From assembly GCA_910577575.1 (NCBI GenBank), contig CAJTOG010000002.1, positions 1-64,000 on the forward strand: DNA of 64,000 bases, written 5' to 3'. Numbering within the stretch: position 1 is the first letter of the stretch; each line of letters begins with the position of its first letter. The position numbers and the translations under genes are program-made. Positions 1 through 8,590 of the stretch are shown in pieces. The notes under the pieces are model-generated. The model saw only the letters and a program-made list of their open reading frames with translations. It did no database searches and was not told the origin of the DNA. This DNA is from an uncultured Ruminococcus sp. (GTDB lineage: Bacteria; Bacillota; Clostridia; Oscillospirales; Ruminococcaceae).

Positions 1-154
1 TCGCAATACTTTCTACGGACGTTTTCCGCCTTACTTCAGAAACACAGTCTTTCAACAGCAATCCCTGCAAGGCGTATCCTCTCAGAGACAACCTGACGTT
101 TCGGGAAAATGTTTCTGAATGAACTGCTTTTTGAAGCAGATGTATTGCTTGTGT
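1..154 (-). ncRNA. structured RNA or 5' leader, family unassigned, runs off left edge
   Basis: Read on the minus strand from about position 154, the RNA can form a closing stem (142-148 with 3-9, seven pairs), a small hairpin (134-139 with 124-129), a perfect ten-pair arm (110-119 with 35-44) and a short hairpin (25-28 with 16-19). The result is a four-way-junction-like fold. The sequence inside the arm (45-109) holds further short hairpins. A near-consensus promoter lies immediately upstream. The two strands of the ten-pair arm are exactly complementary, which is unlikely by chance. It could be a 6S-type RNA or the leader of a gene beyond the left edge. I could not match it to a riboswitch class I know. 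Confidence 0.45.
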
Positions 155-160
155 AATTAA

Positions 161-189
161 AATATACAATATTTTTTGGCCAAAGTCAA
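161..189 (-). promoter_or_regulatory. sigma-A promoter for the leftward structured RNA
   Basis: On the minus strand there is TTGACT (184-189), a 17-base spacer and TATATT (161-166). Transcription would begin near 154, just before the closing stem of the structured RNA. Confidence 0.65.
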
Positions 190-413
190 TGCTTTGTAGC
201 GTTCTTTAATATTTTTTAAACATATTGTACAGTTTCAACAATTTATTTTTGTAAGTATGCACATAATAATTTCTTGATAAATTCTAAAAGTTACAAAATG
301 GTAACTATCATTTTTGAGTTTATTTACTATATATGTACTGTTAATTTTATTGCTATTCAACAAGAATGACAATTTTCTGCAAATATTTTATTGAAATTTT
401 GTTTGTTTTTTAT
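190..413. other. AT-rich intergenic stretch, no gene seen
   Basis: This stretch lies between the leftward promoter and the stop of the protease gene. It is AT-rich and I see no open frame with a ribosome binding site, no clear terminator hairpin and no known RNA motif. Confidence 0.5.
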
Positions 414-2555
414 TTAGATATTTTTCTGGGTTGAATGTTCAGAATAAATCGCAAGTATCTCGCTTGCGTCCTTTGAATCAATAAATCCGTCCTGATTAAA
501 ATCGGCATAGTCCAGAACTGCTTTATAAAGTGTGCCTGACCCGCCTGTTGAAAGAGAGGAATAATGCTCTAATACATTGCTTGCATCAACAGCATCAACA
601 AAACCATCAGCATTTGTATCGCCGTATTCAGGAATTTCAGAAACAGTAACAAAACTTCTTTCAGTCGGAACATTATTTTCAGTAAATGCTGAAATTTCAG
701 TAAGACCTTCTATTTCAATTGGCTGTGTATATAACTCATATTCTTCGCCGTTTACCGAATAATATATATCCGAATTATTTTTAGTGGAAAGTGTTATTTT
801 CTCGCCGTCCGAAACTATACCGGAAGCCAATGAAAAATCAACAGTTCCAATAGGATTCCCCAAAGCTTTCATAGAAATATTTCCAATGGAAATAAAGGTT
901 CTTCCATTTGAGAATATCTCCCTGTAAACATCAAGAGCGGCAGCTGCCTGTTCCATACTTGCCGTATCATTCGGGTCAATACCGTCATAAAATTCTTCTT
1001 CAAGTTCAGCGAGTATTTCCTCCTCTTCCTCTTCTGTATATACAAATTCATCATAATATGTATCATGCCAGTTTTCATTGTCTTTACTGTAAAAGCTTTC
1101 ACCGGCATGCGTATATTTCTTAATGCCCTCATATGTCGTAAAAGAACCAAGGCTCAGTATTTCCTTTGTATTTTCATCTTCTACTGATATACAGGTTTCA
1201 ATCGGTACAACATACGGAGTTTCGGGACAGTATATTTTCATAACTACTGAAAAACTTTCCCCATTTTCAATTATAACATCTTCATCAAGGTCAAATGTAA
1301 AAAATCCCGTAAATTCCTGTGTTCCCCTTGTAACCGATGAAGGAATGCCCGATGAAGGATTTGTTGAATCTGTCAAATTCTTATAGACTGTTATCTCATA
1401 TTCAGTATTGGGATTATTTATATATACAGAAACTGCCTCAATCTGCATATCTGAATCAGAAGTAAATATATTTGCCATATATGAGGGGGCATTTGTTTCT
1501 GAATCATCAAAAGCTGAAAGAGACTGAAGAGGTACAAATGAATCATGTGAATAATTATAAATGTATTCTTCAGAATCCTCAAGCTCATAAACAGCAAACT
1601 CACATAAAGAGGAATTTTCATATGAAATCCACATATAACCGCCGTCGCCCGTATCATCTCCCCAGCTATTCTTAATAAGCCATGCACCGTTATTCTCCGG
1701 CCTTATTTTGAAATTTTCAGCAGGAAAATCATCATTCCAGCCAACAATTGCAACTGAATGGTCTGCATCTTTTGGTCTTTTATTGCTGTTTATCGAAAAA
1801 TATTCATCATTATAACACTCTGCAGTATTTGAATAAAAAGAAACATCAACAGCAAGTCCGCTATAAACAAACTGCTTTACCAGATTATTTACTTCTGAAA
1901 AATTTGTTTTTTCTTTATCATAATCGAACATATATGCATTTCTCATATGATAATCAGCAATATACTTCATATTTTCAACATCTTCCGGATTGTCAAAAAA
2001 GCTTTCATTACCGTATCTTAAACGCTTTTCTGCCACAGGTCCAATCCACTGAGACCATAAATTGGTTACAAGATAACAATTACCACCCCTGTTCATTGTA
2101 TCTTTCAAAATATCGGACGGAGGTTCAATCTGACCGTTACCCGAATATGTATAATAAGCTGTATGAAATTCAGACAAATCAACTAATGGATTATTTTTTA
2201 TTATACTTGTTTCAGCACTGGCTATTGCCGAATGTGCCCAACAAGTGCCGTATCCCGTCTGATTTCTTACTTCAGGCAATTTGCCGGATTCACGCAAATC
2301 AAATTTTGACGGCATTTCACTTCTGGTTATATCAGTATTTTCTATACTTCCCATAGTAGGAATCTGTATCGGGCTTTTATCACCACCAATTGCGGACTTG
2401 CGGAAAGATGGTGCAGAAAGTGAATAATTATTCCTTAATGAAGCTCTTTTTTCATTATTTACCGGCAAAGCATACTCTGCTGAAGAATAAAGCGGTAATA
2501 AAGCAGTCAGAGCAGTAATTAAAACTGCTGTTACCGAAATATATTTCTTTATCAT
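414..2555 (-). CDS. secreted papain-family (C1A) cysteine protease with C-terminal dockerin
   Basis: 713 residues. An N-terminal signal peptide covers about 1-26. The papain-fold catalytic domain (about 82-320) shows oxyanion Gln99, nucleophile Cys105 in GTCWAHSA, His266 in ADHSVAIVGW and Asn296 in LIKNSWG. A lectin-like beta domain follows (about 345-470), then a very acidic stretch around 508-535 and a chitobiase-C-like beta module (about 575-640). A two-repeat dockerin (about 644-708) carries DTNADG and DFNQDG calcium loops. The ribosome binding site CGGAGGA is well placed. Dockerins bind cohesins of cellulosomal scaffoldins, so a cell-surface or cellulosome-attached protease is inferred. 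It lies 20 bases downstream of the YdcF-like gene and may share its transcript. Confidence 0.9.
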   Translation of the reverse strand: MIKKYISVTAVLITALTALLPLYSSAEYALPVNNEKRASLRNNYSLSAPSFRKSAIGGDKSPIQIPTMGSIENTDITRSEMPSKFDLRESGKLPEVRNQTGYGTCWAHSAIASAETSIIKNNPLVDLSEFHTAYYTYSGNGQIEPPSDILKDTMNRGGNCYLVTNLWSQWIGPVAEKRLRYGNESFFDNPEDVENMKYIADYHMRNAYMFDYDKEKTNFSEVNNLVKQFVYSGLAVDVSFYSNTAECYNDEYFSINSNKRPKDADHSVAIVGWNDDFPAENFKIRPENNGAWLIKNSWGDDTGDGGYMWISYENSSLCEFAVYELEDSEEYIYNYSHDSFVPLQSLSAFDDSETNAPSYMANIFTSDSDMQIEAVSVYINNPNTEYEITVYKNLTDSTNPSSGIPSSVTRGTQEFTGFFTFDLDEDVIIENGESFSVVMKIYCPETPYVVPIETCISVEDENTKEILSLGSFTTYEGIKKYTHAGESFYSKDNENWHDTYYDEFVYTEEEEEEILAELEEEFYDGIDPNDTASMEQAAAALDVYREIFSNGRTFISIGNISMKALGNPIGTVDFSLASGIVSDGEKITLSTKNNSDIYYSVNGEEYELYTQPIEIEGLTEISAFTENNVPTERSFVTVSEIPEYGDTNADGFVDAVDASNVLEHYSSLSTGGSGTLYKAVLDYADFNQDGFIDSKDASEILAIYSEHSTQKNI

Positions 2556-2575
2556 AAATCCTCCGTTTGATTATT

Positions 2576-3352
2576 TTATTTAAAGATTGTATAATATGCG
2601 ACGCCAAACCATTCCCTAACCCAATAAGTCGGAACAAGCCACAATTGTGTTCTTGCTGAAATATTATATGCCCTCAGATTTTGTCTTTTTGCAAAAATAT
2701 CAGCACGAAACTGATGAAAGCCGTCTGTAACTATAGTAATATCACTGCACAATCCATTCTGTTCAATAATATTCTTTGAAAATTTTATATTTTCGTTTGT
2801 ATCAGTTGATTTATCCTCTATATAAATCCGTTCTTCGTCAATTCCTCTCGAAACAAGATAATCATACATACATTCTGCTTCACTTACGGCTTCATCAGGT
2901 CCTTGTCCGCCTGATACAATAACGCTAACCTCTTCATGTTCCGACAGATAATCATAAGCAGAATCAAGACGGCATTTTAGCATGAGACTCGGCTGATTCC
3001 CACGCACCTGACAACCCAGAACAACAAGCGTTGTATTATTGTCTTTTGGTTTGTCATTAATTTCCCTTATCATGAAAAAACTTATAACCGATGCGGCTAT
3101 AATAAACAGGAAAAAAATTCCGCAGATTATAATTATTGCAATACGGCTTTTGGAATTCCCCCACCATCCTGAAAACAGACTTCTAAATTTATTCCAGAAC
3201 AAAAAGACTGCCGTAAGTATACCTGTTGTCAAAGCTCCTGTAATGTTACCTATATTAATTATTCCTGCAACCGTCACAGGAAGCAGGAATATTATAAATA
3301 ACACAAAAAATATAATTGCAAATATCAACATCACTATTTTTTTTACTTTCAT
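2576..3352 (-). CDS. YdcF/SanA-like (DUF218) membrane protein
   Basis: 258 residues. Three hydrophobic segments in the first 95 residues are followed by a DUF218 domain: VVLGCQVRG near 110, VSGGQGPDEAVSEA near 146 and VTDGFHQFRA near 208. Relatives include E. coli SanA and YdcF, linked to envelope integrity, but the biochemical role is not settled. The start lies five bases after the PHP gene stop and has no good ribosome binding site, so translational coupling is likely. Family assignment is firm; function is open. Confidence 0.8.
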   Translation of the reverse strand: MKVKKIVMLIFAIIFFVLFIIFLLPVTVAGIINIGNITGALTTGILTAVFLFWNKFRSLFSGWWGNSKSRIAIIIICGIFFLFIIAASVISFFMIREINDKPKDNNTTLVVLGCQVRGNQPSLMLKCRLDSAYDYLSEHEEVSVIVSGGQGPDEAVSEAECMYDYLVSRGIDEERIYIEDKSTDTNENIKFSKNIIEQNGLCSDITIVTDGFHQFRADIFAKRQNLRAYNISARTQLWLVPTYWVREWFGVAYYTIFK

Positions 3353-3357
3353 AATTT

Positions 3358-4191
3358 TTATTTCTTTTTTGTTAATTTGATTATCCTTTCAAGATTTTCT
3401 TTAGTAGTACTTTCACTGCCCAAATATGCAGGCACTGAATTATAAAGCCCGTGAAAATCCGAACCGCCAGTTTGTATAAGTTCATATTTATCTGCAATAC
3501 CTGTAAGTTCATGACGGTAATTTTCGTCTGCCGAATAATGACCGATTTCAACTCCGTCAATCTTGCCTTTCTGAGCAAGCTCTTCCAGAAGTTCAATATT
3601 GTTGTACTGTGCAGGATGTGCCATAACAGCAATGCCTCCGGCAGTATGAATTAAGTCAATTACAAAATTAACGTCCGGATATTCTCTCTCAACATAACAG
3701 CAGCCACTTTCCGGATTAAATAATTCATGGTCAAGTTCGCCGTAAAATTCGAGAGCATAGCCATAATCAATCAACGCACGCATAATATGCTGTTTGAAAA
3801 TACTCTTTGAAGCTGTTGTATATTTAAGTATACTTTCAAGAGTTATCGGAAACTTCTGCATAACCTTTTCAATCATTTCCTTAGAACAGGCTTTCCGTAT
3901 CTCACATGATTTAAGACACAATCCCTCCAGCCTGTCCGGCTTCTGCGGAGCATAGCAAAGAATATGAACTTTTGAACTACGTTTTTTATCCCATGCAGAT
4001 AATTCTATTCCGTGCAGGATTTTTACTCCCTCACGCTGACCGAGAATATCAGCACGGGAAAATGATGCAGTTGTATCGTGGTCTGTAATGGAAAGCCATT
4101 TGATACCTGTACGTTTGGCCTGAGAAATGATGTCCTCAACTCCGAGAGACCCGTCAGAAAATTTTGTGTGACAATGCAAATCGCAAATCAT
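3358..4191 (-). CDS. PHP-domain phosphoesterase (RNase AM / YciV-like)
   Basis: 277 residues from the chosen ATG at 4191. The metal-binding motifs of the PHP family are present: DLHCHTKFSDG at the N-terminus, SITDHD, GIELSA, MAHPAQ and GSDFHG. Relatives (TrpH/YciV) hydrolyse nucleoside 3',5'-bisphosphates or trim 5' ends of RNA, so a similar role is inferred. An in-frame ATG at 4209 would add six residues before the HCHT strand but lacks a ribosome binding site. GAGG precedes the 4191 ATG at a rather long distance. It is the first gene of a three-gene minus-strand unit with its own promoter. Confidence 0.8.
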   Translation of the reverse strand: MICDLHCHTKFSDGSLGVEDIISQAKRTGIKWLSITDHDTTASFSRADILGQREGVKILHGIELSAWDKKRSSKVHILCYAPQKPDRLEGLCLKSCEIRKACSKEMIEKVMQKFPITLESILKYTTASKSIFKQHIMRALIDYGYALEFYGELDHELFNPESGCCYVEREYPDVNFVIDLIHTAGGIAVMAHPAQYNNIELLEELAQKGKIDGVEIGHYSADENYRHELTGIADKYELIQTGGSDFHGLYNSVPAYLGSESTTKENLERIIKLTKKK

Positions 4192-4268
4192 AAGTATAAT
4201 TAACCTCATTTCACTAAATATATTTATATTTTATTATATGAAAAGATTTGTCCCTTTAAGCCAATAAC

Positions 4269-4297
4269 ATTATATCACACATTCACACAAAACACAA
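4269..4297 (-). promoter_or_regulatory. sigma-A-like promoter for the PHP gene unit
   Basis: On the minus strand there is TTGTGT (4292-4297), a 17-base spacer and TATAAT (4269-4274). It separates this unit from the upstream rsmI operon. Confidence 0.55.
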
Positions 4298-4346
4298 TAG
4301 TTTTTGTGCATTTTCACAAAATTATCAAATAATTATTACAGATTTT

Positions 4347-5174
4347 TCAAGCGTTCTGTAATGCGGAATAAAGCTCACTTTTTTTATATCCTGTTTCTCT
4401 GGCAACAGCTTTACAGGCATCTGTCGGCTTTTCACCCATATCAATAAGTTTTCTGACCTGCTCCATAGCCTGTTCAATAGTCGGCTTATCATTCTCTGTC
4501 TGCGTTTTTCCTTCAAGAACAAGAACAAACTCTCCTTTAGGTTCATTTTTCTCATAATATTCAACAGCTTCCTTCAAATCCATACGAATTACCTGTTCAT
4601 GTATCTTTGTAAGTTCACGGCAAAGAACAATTTTTCTGTTTCCTCCGAAAAATTCATTTAAATCAGCAAGGGTATTTTTAAGTTTATGAGGAGCTTCATA
4701 AAAAATCATAATTGCAGTTTCATTCCGCAGAATTTCCAGTCTTTCAACTCTTTCTTTCTTCTGAACGGGCAGAAAGCCCTCAAAAGTAAATCTTTTAATA
4801 TCAAGTCCCGAAAGTGCGGCAGCCGATGTAACAGCAGCAGCTCCCGGAACAACTTTTACATCAATATTATTTTCATAGCATAATTTAACCAAAACTTCTC
4901 CCGGGTCTGAAATGCAGGGCATTCCCGCATCAGTCACTATTCCGGCATTTTCACCCGATAAAATCCTGTCAATAATTCTCCGGGCATCTGCCTTGGAACT
5001 GTGTTCATGAAAGCTTACAAGCTCTTTTTTTATCTCATAACGATTCAGAAGCTTCAAAGTTACTCTTGTATCTTCTGCACATATAAAATCCACTTCTTTC
5101 AGCATTCTTAACTGCCTTATGGTTATATCTTCCATATTACCGATAGGCGTACCGATTATATATAAAATTCCCAA
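4347..5174 (-). CDS. rsmI: 16S rRNA (cytidine-1402-2'-O)-methyltransferase RsmI, TTG start
   Basis: 275 residues from TTG at 5174. RsmI uses SAM to methylate the 2'-OH of C1402 in the 16S decoding centre. The tetrapyrrole-methylase fold motifs are visible: GILYIIGTPIGNMED at the start, EDTR, SDAGMP-type loop ISDPGE and VPGAAA. An in-frame ATG at 5234 would add 20 residues and overlap the upstream gene by 56 bases. The TTG lies five bases after that gene's stop, is preceded by GGAAAGGA and matches where RsmI proteins normally begin. It is the last gene of the modification operon. Confidence 0.92.
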   Translation of the reverse strand: MGILYIIGTPIGNMEDITIRQLRMLKEVDFICAEDTRVTLKLLNRYEIKKELVSFHEHSSKADARRIIDRILSGENAGIVTDAGMPCISDPGEVLVKLCYENNIDVKVVPGAAAVTSAAALSGLDIKRFTFEGFLPVQKKERVERLEILRNETAIMIFYEAPHKLKNTLADLNEFFGGNRKIVLCRELTKIHEQVIRMDLKEAVEYYEKNEPKGEFVLVLEGKTQTENDKPTIEQAMEQVRKLIDMGEKPTDACKAVARETGYKKSELYSALQNA

Positions 5175-5178
5175 TTTT

Positions 5179-5895
5179 TCAATCCTTTCCGGTATCGTAA
5201 ATTTTCTGGAGTTCATCAGAGAAACCGTTTTCACTTCTTATATAAAGCTGTTTTTCAACCTGCATAAACGGCTTTGAACCCTTTTTACCCTCTACAAGAA
5301 AAAGCCATGGAGCTTCATGCGGATTTTTTGATACAAAACGAAGTCTTTTGGGCTCAATATTATGATTTTTCATAGCAAATAAAACATCGCTCAGACGTTC
5401 CGGACGATTGCATATACAGAGCCTTCCGCCGAATTTAAGAAGTTTCTCTGCTGATTTGCATACATCATCTATATTGCACATGATTTCATGACGTGCAATC
5501 CTCTGTGCTGTTATCTCACTTTCAAATCCTGCTTTCAATGCTTTATAAGGAGGATTACAGGTTACAAGGTCAAGCTGTCCAAGTGGTGCGTTATTCCAGA
5601 GATTTTTTAAATCAGCACATATCGGAACTATATTTTCAATTTCACTTTTTTCAATACCAAGTTTAAGCTGTTCAATTGCACTTTCCTGAATATCGACTGC
5701 ATAAATAATCTGAGGCGGACGGCTTTTCTGCATAATCAGCGGAATAATTCCACATCCTGTACCCAAATCGCATACTTTGTCTTTCTGCCTGTACTTTGAA
5801 AAATCTGCGAGCAGAAAAGCATCTGTTCCGAATCTGTGGTCACTGCTTGCACAGACAAAAATTTTTTCAGTGAGTTTTTCAAATTTATATTCCAT
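5179..5895 (-). CDS. TrmN6-like SAM-dependent methyltransferase
   Basis: 238 residues from ATG at 5895. The class I methyltransferase motif I is VCDLGTGCGIIPL and the adenine-N6 methyltransferase motif is CNPPYKA. This is the COG4123 family (E. coli TrmN6 methylates A37 of tRNA-Val), so RNA substrate is inferred. A TTG at 5904 immediately abuts the mnmA stop, but the ATG gives the usual family N-terminus. Its neighbours are also RNA-modification genes, which supports the role. Confidence 0.82.
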   Translation of the reverse strand: MEYKFEKLTEKIFVCASSDHRFGTDAFLLADFSKYRQKDKVCDLGTGCGIIPLIMQKSRPPQIIYAVDIQESAIEQLKLGIEKSEIENIVPICADLKNLWNNAPLGQLDLVTCNPPYKALKAGFESEITAQRIARHEIMCNIDDVCKSAEKLLKFGGRLCICNRPERLSDVLFAMKNHNIEPKRLRFVSKNPHEAPWLFLVEGKKGSKPFMQVEKQLYIRSENGFSDELQKIYDTGKD

Positions 5896-5904
5896 AACTC
5901 TCAA

Positions 5905-6978
5905 CTAAACAATAGTTCCTCCGCCTACAACTATATCATCATCATAAAAAACAACCGCCTGTCCGCTCGTCACTGCCCTTTGAGGTTCGTCAAATTCAAC
6001 AGTATATATACCGTCATTGTATAAAAGAGTTGCAGGCTGTTCACTCTGACTATAACGTGTTTTTGCAGTAATTCTCATAGGTTTGGTAATTTCAGAAACT
6101 GAAATCAAATTAACATCTTCAGCGATAAGCGATTTCGTATATAAATCCTGTTCATCTCCCAAAACAACAGTATTGGACACTGTATCCTTGTGCACGACAT
6201 ATGCAGGTCTGCCAAGAGAAATACCAAGCCTCTTACGCTGACCTATGGTATAATTTATAATTCCCTTATGAATTCCGAGAATTTTTCCGTCAGTATCCGT
6301 AAAATTTCCCTGCGGTACTTCAACTCCTGTAAATCTTTTAATAAATTCAGCATATTTTCCATCAGGTACAAAGCATATATCCTGACTGTCCGGCTTATCC
6401 GAGTTTACAAGTCCTGATTTTTCAGCTATTTCACGTACCTGTGTTTTTGTAAGTTTTCCAAGCGGAAAAAGAGTATGTGAAAGCTGTTCCTGAGTAAGTG
6501 AATATAAAACATATGTCTGGTCCTTTTTTCTGTCAGCAGGACGTTTAAGCAGATAACGTCCTTTTTTTTCATCATACTCACAGACAGCATAATGACCCGT
6601 TGCTATATAATCGTATCCAAGTTCCAAAGCACGATGGAGCATTTTATCAAATTTGACGTGCCTGTTGCATTCAATACACGGATTAGGAGTTCTTCCGCAA
6701 AGATAACTGTCTGCAAATGGCTTCATGACATTTTCACGGAAACAGTCTCTGAAATTGAAAGTAAGATGTTCAAATCCCAATTTATATGCAACACTTCTTG
6801 CATCAAGCACATCTGACAAGGCACAGCAGGTCTTTCCTGACTTTTCAGCATCTGCTATATCATCATCACCGAACATTTTCAGAGTAACACCCATTACTTC
6901 ATATCCCTGTTCACGGAGAATCAGAGCCGTAACGGAACTATCAACTCCTCCGCTCATACCTACCATAACTTTTTTCAT
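5905..6978 (-). CDS. mnmA: tRNA 2-thiouridine(34) synthase MnmA
   Basis: 357 residues. It adenylates and thiolates the wobble uridine of Lys, Glu and Gln tRNAs. The P-loop-like pyrophosphatase motif is MSGGVDSSV. Catalytic Cys101 sits in NPCIECN and Cys202 in DSQDICF. Length is typical. Its ATG overlaps the stop of the HAD gene by four bases, indicating coupling. Confidence 0.97.
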   Translation of the reverse strand: MKKVMVGMSGGVDSSVTALILREQGYEVMGVTLKMFGDDDIADAEKSGKTCCALSDVLDARSVAYKLGFEHLTFNFRDCFRENVMKPFADSYLCGRTPNPCIECNRHVKFDKMLHRALELGYDYIATGHYAVCEYDEKKGRYLLKRPADRKKDQTYVLYSLTQEQLSHTLFPLGKLTKTQVREIAEKSGLVNSDKPDSQDICFVPDGKYAEFIKRFTGVEVPQGNFTDTDGKILGIHKGIINYTIGQRKRLGISLGRPAYVVHKDTVSNTVVLGDEQDLYTKSLIAEDVNLISVSEITKPMRITAKTRYSQSEQPATLLYNDGIYTVEFDEPQRAVTSGQAVVFYDDDIVVGGGTIV

Positions 6979-7625
6979 TCAATCAAATCCTTTATATCAT
7001 AAATTGAGTTAAAATAATAATCAGCTTTTTCTTCAAGCAAATACCTGTCTTTTTCTGATGATTCATCATAAATGGCACACGTTATAAAACCTGCCCTTCC
7101 TGCTGTTTCAATACAATGTAGAGAATCTTCCGCAACAAGTGTTTCACCTGTCAAAGTGCCTAATTTTTCAGCAGCACCCAAAAAAATATCAGGAAAATTC
7201 TTTCCTCTTGGATAATCAATATTTGTAAGAATAAATCTGAACCTGTCAGAAATTCCGCAGCGTTTCAGTACAGCTTCTGCAAGTGATTTATATGTAGCAG
7301 TTGCAATAGCATAAGGAATACCCCTGCTGTCAAGAAAATCAAGAAGCTCCCTTACATAAGGCTTCAACTGAATTTTTTCCTCATATTCTATCCTGACGAG
7401 TTCTTCAATTCTCTTGACTATATAATCTTTAGTACAAGCCAAATTAAATTCTTCAATAAGAAGTTCAGATGATTCATAAATTGTAAGCTTTTTAAGCCTT
7501 TCGGAAATTTCACCCGGCGGATTTTCAATGCCGTTTTCAATAAGAAACTGCCTGTCTATATCATACCAGATATGCATTGAATCAATAAGAGTACCGTCAA
7601 GGTCGAAAATAATACTTTTTATCAT
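6975..7625 (-). CDS. HAD-family phosphatase (beta-phosphoglucomutase-like)
   Basis: 216 residues. HAD motif I is FDLDGTLIDS with both Asp residues, motif II lies in IATATYKS and motif III/IV in VAEDSLHC. A helical cap follows motif I, as in subfamily IA. The substrate cannot be read from sequence. It overlaps mnmA by four bases and starts three bases after the C39-like gene. Confidence 0.85.
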   Translation of the reverse strand: MIKSIIFDLDGTLIDSMHIWYDIDRQFLIENGIENPPGEISERLKKLTIYESSELLIEEFNLACTKDYIVKRIEELVRIEYEEKIQLKPYVRELLDFLDSRGIPYAIATATYKSLAEAVLKRCGISDRFRFILTNIDYPRGKNFPDIFLGAAEKLGTLTGETLVAEDSLHCIETAGRAGFITCAIYDESSEKDRYLLEEKADYYFNSIYDIKDLIE

Positions 7626-7627
7626 GT

Positions 7628-8587
7628 TTATTCCTCATTAATTATATAAATTGACTCTTTTTCCTCTTCATCATCTTCTGGACGATTTTTTTCAAGCCAT
7701 ATTTTCTGTTCCTCTTCTGTAGTATATATTTTGCCTGCTGACTCCTCATTGCCAGCAATTATAACTGCCTGACTACCCATAATATCATAGATACGCCTAA
7801 AACGCTCCATATCATATTCAGTATTTCCCACAAGAGGGTCGGCAATATTTACTATGTTCCTGTCATAATCATATCCATAAATTGTAACGCAGTGCTGAAA
7901 CGGATTAAACCAAAAATCTTCACCGCATCCAAGTACGAACTGATATTCGGCAATTGTTTCACGCTGGTCAATAGTTGTCCATACAATAACGGGTATATCC
8001 TGTGCAATGCAGTAAAAAATTTCATCCAGTGAAACTTCCGTAATGTCCATAGCATACCAGTCAGAACCGATATATTCAAAATAATCATTAGCTGTATTTA
8101 CAATAACAGGAGCATTACAGCCAAAACCATTTGTAGCATGAGGGTCGCCGAGATATGCTTCATTCATTGTATAATATCCGTTATAATCAATCGGCATAAA
8201 AATATCACATAAATCAACTTTATCAATATTAAATCCATAATAATTCATTGTCTGAGTAAGAGCGGTTATTTCACAACCTGTAGGAAGTTCAGGCTCCTGC
8301 ATGACAGTTTCAAAGTTATCTATCACAAATGAACTTTCAATTTCATTCTTCATCATCATTTCAATATCTATCTTAACGGGAGAGGGTGCAGTTACAGACG
8401 ACGGTACAGGCGGTTCTGTCGATGATTCGGTTGAAACTGATTCAGTTACAAACGATGTAATAACTGTTTCTGAAATATCTTTCTGAGATTTAATAACGTT
8501 TTCTCCTGTCATCTGTACTATACGTCCGCATGATGTCAGCATTACCAATGTCATGATTTCTGCTGTCAATTTACATATTTTAATCAT
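7628..8587 (-). CDS. C39-like (papain-fold) peptidase, probable lipoprotein
   Basis: 319 residues. A short hydrophobic N-terminus ends in the lipobox-like MLTSC, then comes a Ser/Thr/Pro-rich linker (about 40-80). The peptidase_C39_2 domain shows catalytic Cys in LPTGCEITAL, His in FQHCVTIYGYD and Asp in NIADPL. Members of this family are common surface proteins in Clostridia and their substrates are mostly unknown. It sits inside an RNA-modification operon, three bases from each neighbour, which suggests shared transcription more than shared function. Confidence 0.8.
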   Translation of the reverse strand: MIKICKLTAEIMTLVMLTSCGRIVQMTGENVIKSQKDISETVITSFVTESVSTESSTEPPVPSSVTAPSPVKIDIEMMMKNEIESSFVIDNFETVMQEPELPTGCEITALTQTMNYYGFNIDKVDLCDIFMPIDYNGYYTMNEAYLGDPHATNGFGCNAPVIVNTANDYFEYIGSDWYAMDITEVSLDEIFYCIAQDIPVIVWTTIDQRETIAEYQFVLGCGEDFWFNPFQHCVTIYGYDYDRNIVNIADPLVGNTEYDMERFRRIYDIMGSQAVIIAGNEESAGKIYTTEEEQKIWLEKNRPEDDEEEKESIYIINEE

Positions 8588-8590
8588 TTC

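Noticed and set aside
1..150. Possible M-box (magnesium) riboswitch at the left edge
   Set aside because: Short similarity (AGGT ... GATACGC) was seen, but the size and stem order differ from the M-box, so I kept the RNA unassigned.
1748..2356. Plus-strand frame of about 200 codons
   Set aside because: It is fully antisense to the C1A protease, lacks a ribosome binding site and has a biased His/Gln/Leu composition typical of a shadow frame.
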